The notes beneath the pieces were generated by a model, which saw only the letters and a program-made list of their open reading frames with translations, had not been told where the DNA came from and did not search any database. Shown piece after piece: positions 24,562 through 26,097 of a stretch of DNA of 26,097 bases. The stretch is from an uncultured Lachnoanaerobaculum sp. (GTDB lineage: Bacteria > Bacillota > Clostridia > Lachnospirales > Lachnospiraceae), in NCBI GenBank assembly GCA_937925515.1, contig CALALP010000078.1, positions 1 to 26,097 on the forward strand, given 5' to 3'. Made by a program: the position numbers and the translations under genes. Position 1 is the first letter of the stretch. Every line of letters starts with the position of its first letter.

Positions 24562-25191
24562 ATGGTAATTACAATAGGAAGACAAAGTGGAAGTGGAGGA
24601 AGAATGATAGGAGAGCTTTTGGCAAAAAGGCTTGGTGTAAAGTTTTATGACAGAGAACTTCTTACAAGAGCTGCAAAAGAAAGTGGATATTGTGAAGAGC
24701 TTTTTGAAAGTCATGATGAAAAGCCCACAAACAGCTTTTTGTATTCTTTAGTTATGGATACTTATTCATTGGGGTTTGGTTCATCAGCTTATATGGATAT
24801 GCCTATTAACCATAAGATATTTTTAGCACAATTTGAAACTATTAAAAAAATAGCAGAACATGAAGATTGTGTAATTGTAGGAAGATGTGCAGATTATGCA
24901 CTTAATAATTATAAGAATGTAGTTTCTGTATTTATTTCAGGAGATGATGAAGATAAAATTAAAAGACTTATGAGCTATACCAATATAACAGCTGATAAGG
25001 CTAAGGAGCTTATGATTAAAACAGATAAAAAAAGAGCAGGTTATTATAATTATTATACAAGTAAACGCTGGGGCGATACTAAAAGCTATGATTTATGTAT
25101 TAACAGCTCAAGGCTTGGTATTGAGGGAAGTGTTGATTTGATATTGAGCTATGTAGATATAAAAAATAAAATAAGAAATACGGAGAAATAA
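24562..25191 (+). CDS. cytidylate kinase-like family protein
   Basis: This 209-residue protein matches the cytidylate-kinase-like family (Pfam Cytidylate_kin2), common in Clostridia. It opens ITIGRQSGSGGRMIGELLAKRLGVKFYDRELL: a P-loop-like GRQSGSGG in which the usual GK[ST] is replaced by GGR, followed by the kinase-like FYDRELL strand. VIVGRCADYAL corresponds to the CMP/AMP kinase GR motif, and DKKRAGYYNYYTSKRWGD resembles a lid region. Without the classical P-loop lysine its phosphotransfer activity is untested; true cytidylate kinase (Cmk) is usually a different gene. AAGGAGG precedes the ATG, 9 nt after rluD. The sseB-like ATG follows by 1 nt. Confidence 0.87.
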   Translation: MVITIGRQSGSGGRMIGELLAKRLGVKFYDRELLTRAAKESGYCEELFESHDEKPTNSFLYSLVMDTYSLGFGSSAYMDMPINHKIFLAQFETIKKIAEHEDCVIVGRCADYALNNYKNVVSVFISGDDEDKIKRLMSYTNITADKAKELMIKTDKKRAGYYNYYTSKRWGDTKSYDLCINSSRLGIEGSVDLILSYVDIKNKIRNTEK

Positions 25192-25192
25192 A

Positions 25193-25981
25193 ATGAAAAA
25201 AGAAGATTTAATAAAAGCAATACCTACCTTAGAGGAACTGTATATTATATATTCAGCTTTTACAAGAGTACCATATATTGAATGTGATAGCGAAACATTT
25301 TTAGACAAGGCTTTTTTCTTTTTCAAAGAGGAAGATGCAAAGGAGTTTTGCGAGAAATTGGCAGAGGAAAAAAGACAGGCAAGCGTAGTTAAGCTTGGAA
25401 ATAAAGAGATGATATTACAAGCTTTTACAACATTATTCTTATATGGAATTGATGCTGTTGAAATGGTTGATGGCGAAGAAAGAACACTTTTAGAGTTATC
25501 AGAGTTTGTAAGAAGACCTGATATATCAAATATTCCACAAGAACAAAGACCTGTAGAAAACCCTACACTTAATTTAACTATAAATCATTTTCTACAAGAA
25601 TTTAGACGTCAGGTAGAACCACCTACTTCTGAAAAAATTAGAGAGCTTGAGAGTGAAATGGTAGCAAATATCTTAAAATCAAAGTATTTGCTTCCATTTA
25701 GACCTAATGAAAATCCGGACGATAAGCAGGTTCAGCTACTTTTAGTAAAGGCTGATGAGGAAAGGTTTATGATACCTGTATTTACAGACGGATATGAGTT
25801 TGCAAAATTCAGAGGTGCAGATGAAAGCATTAAACCGACTGTAGCAAATTTAGATAATTTATTTTCAATAGTATTGCCTGAGAATACCATAGGCTTTGTA
25901 CTTAACCCTGCCGGAGCAAGTTTGACGCTTGCAAAAGAGTGGATTGATAAGGTAAAGGAAAATAGAAAAGAGTTACAATAA
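25193..25981 (+). CDS. SseB-like domain protein of unknown function
   Basis: This is a 262-residue soluble, acidic protein with no signal peptide or membrane segment. The N-terminal half (about 1-95) and the C-terminal half (about 165-250) look like related alpha/beta units. The second contains FMIPVFTDGYEFAKFR and VLPENTIGFVLNPAG, typical of the SseB N-terminal domain family. In Gram-negative bacteria SseB enhances serine sensitivity; in Firmicutes the role is unknown, and these proteins often appear near housekeeping genes. It begins 1 nt after the kinase-like gene, with CGGAGAAA as a modest ribosome site, and is the last gene visible. No clear terminator follows it. Confidence 0.75.
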   Translation: MKKEDLIKAIPTLEELYIIYSAFTRVPYIECDSETFLDKAFFFFKEEDAKEFCEKLAEEKRQASVVKLGNKEMILQAFTTLFLYGIDAVEMVDGEERTLLELSEFVRRPDISNIPQEQRPVENPTLNLTINHFLQEFRRQVEPPTSEKIRELESEMVANILKSKYLLPFRPNENPDDKQVQLLLVKADEERFMIPVFTDGYEFAKFRGADESIKPTVANLDNLFSIVLPENTIGFVLNPAGASLTLAKEWIDKVKENRKELQ

Positions 25982-26000
25982 AATACAGGGATTTATGATG

Positions 26001-26097
26001 TTAGGGTGTCGCAAAACTGATTTTTACAAATATTACTGTCTTATTGAGCCTGTGAAATTTTTTCTGTAAATTTGCCTTCTATGGTATAAAATTTACT
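26001..26097. mobile_element. possible left end of an insertion sequence (partial)
   Basis: The final 116 nt hold no gene. From 26001 the sequence TTAGGGTGTCGCAAAACTG resembles the terminal inverted repeats (GGGTGTC-CAAAA type) of some DDE insertion sequences, such as IS1182-like elements. Further in lies TATAAA (26085-26090), which could be the -10 box of a transposase gene beyond the window. The partner end and any transposase lie outside the window, so this is a similarity recalled from memory and not demonstrated. Confidence 0.3.

Noticed and set aside
1..26097. CRISPR array, tRNA, rRNA, prophage or toxin-antitoxin genes
   Set aside because: No regularly spaced repeats, cloverleaf-like segments, rRNA-like stretches or recognisable phage or toxin proteins were seen; nearly all the sequence is accounted for by housekeeping genes.

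Overview
The window is AT-rich (roughly 30-33% GC by eye, not computed). It reads as the chromosome of a low-GC Firmicute, most likely an anaerobic clostridium of the Lachnospiraceae type. Three things support this: the gene order miaB-mutS-mutL-miaA-(YnbB-like PLP enzyme)-radC-mreCD-PBP2-rodA-mgsA-dacF; a sepF/ylmH/lspA/rluD cell-division cluster; and heavy use of AGA and A/T-ending codons. No species can be named from the sequence alone. All 24 genes lie on the + strand, which fits a leading-strand housekeeping region. I found no tRNA, rRNA, CRISPR array, phage gene or complete mobile element.

Layout. (1) 1-152: a GC-rich perfect palindrome, then a TauE/SafE-type permease (153-932). (2) 1031-8797: a probable promoter, then DUF896, 5-formyl-THF cyclo-ligase, miaB, mutS, mutL and miaA, with gaps of 2-15 nt. 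This joins folate salvage, tRNA A37 modification (MiaA makes i6A, MiaB makes ms2i6A) and mismatch repair. (3) 8779-8927: a compact set of hairpins whose first arm lies inside the last codons of miaA. (4) 9017-15255: YnbB-like PLP enzyme, radC, mreC, mreD and a very large PBP2 (959 aa, about 250 extra residues inserted in the transpeptidase part). (5) 15357-17974: a promoter close to the start codon, then rodA/ftsW, mgsA and dacF. (6) 17976-25981: a good promoter, a small P-loop protein, a HlyD-like membrane-anchored protein (TTG start), yggS, sepF, ylmH, aroB, lspA, rluD, a cytidylate-kinase-like protein and an SseB-like protein. (7) 25982-26097: no gene, but a motif resembling an insertion-sequence end.

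The main theme is envelope growth and division. MreC, MreD, PBP2 and RodA form an elongasome-type set, DacF trims stem peptides, SepF tethers FtsZ, and LspA processes lipoproteins. Several genes often found in related neighbourhoods are absent here: hfq after miaA, lexA and mreB near radC/mreC, minCDE before rodA, and ylmG/divIVA near ylmH. They may lie elsewhere in the genome.

I found no clearly new system. The best candidates for follow-up are the P-loop/HlyD-like pair next to yggS-sepF, the palindromic element invading miaA, the PBP2 insert, the Asp-to-Glu change at a catalytic position of MgsA, and aroB embedded in the division cluster.
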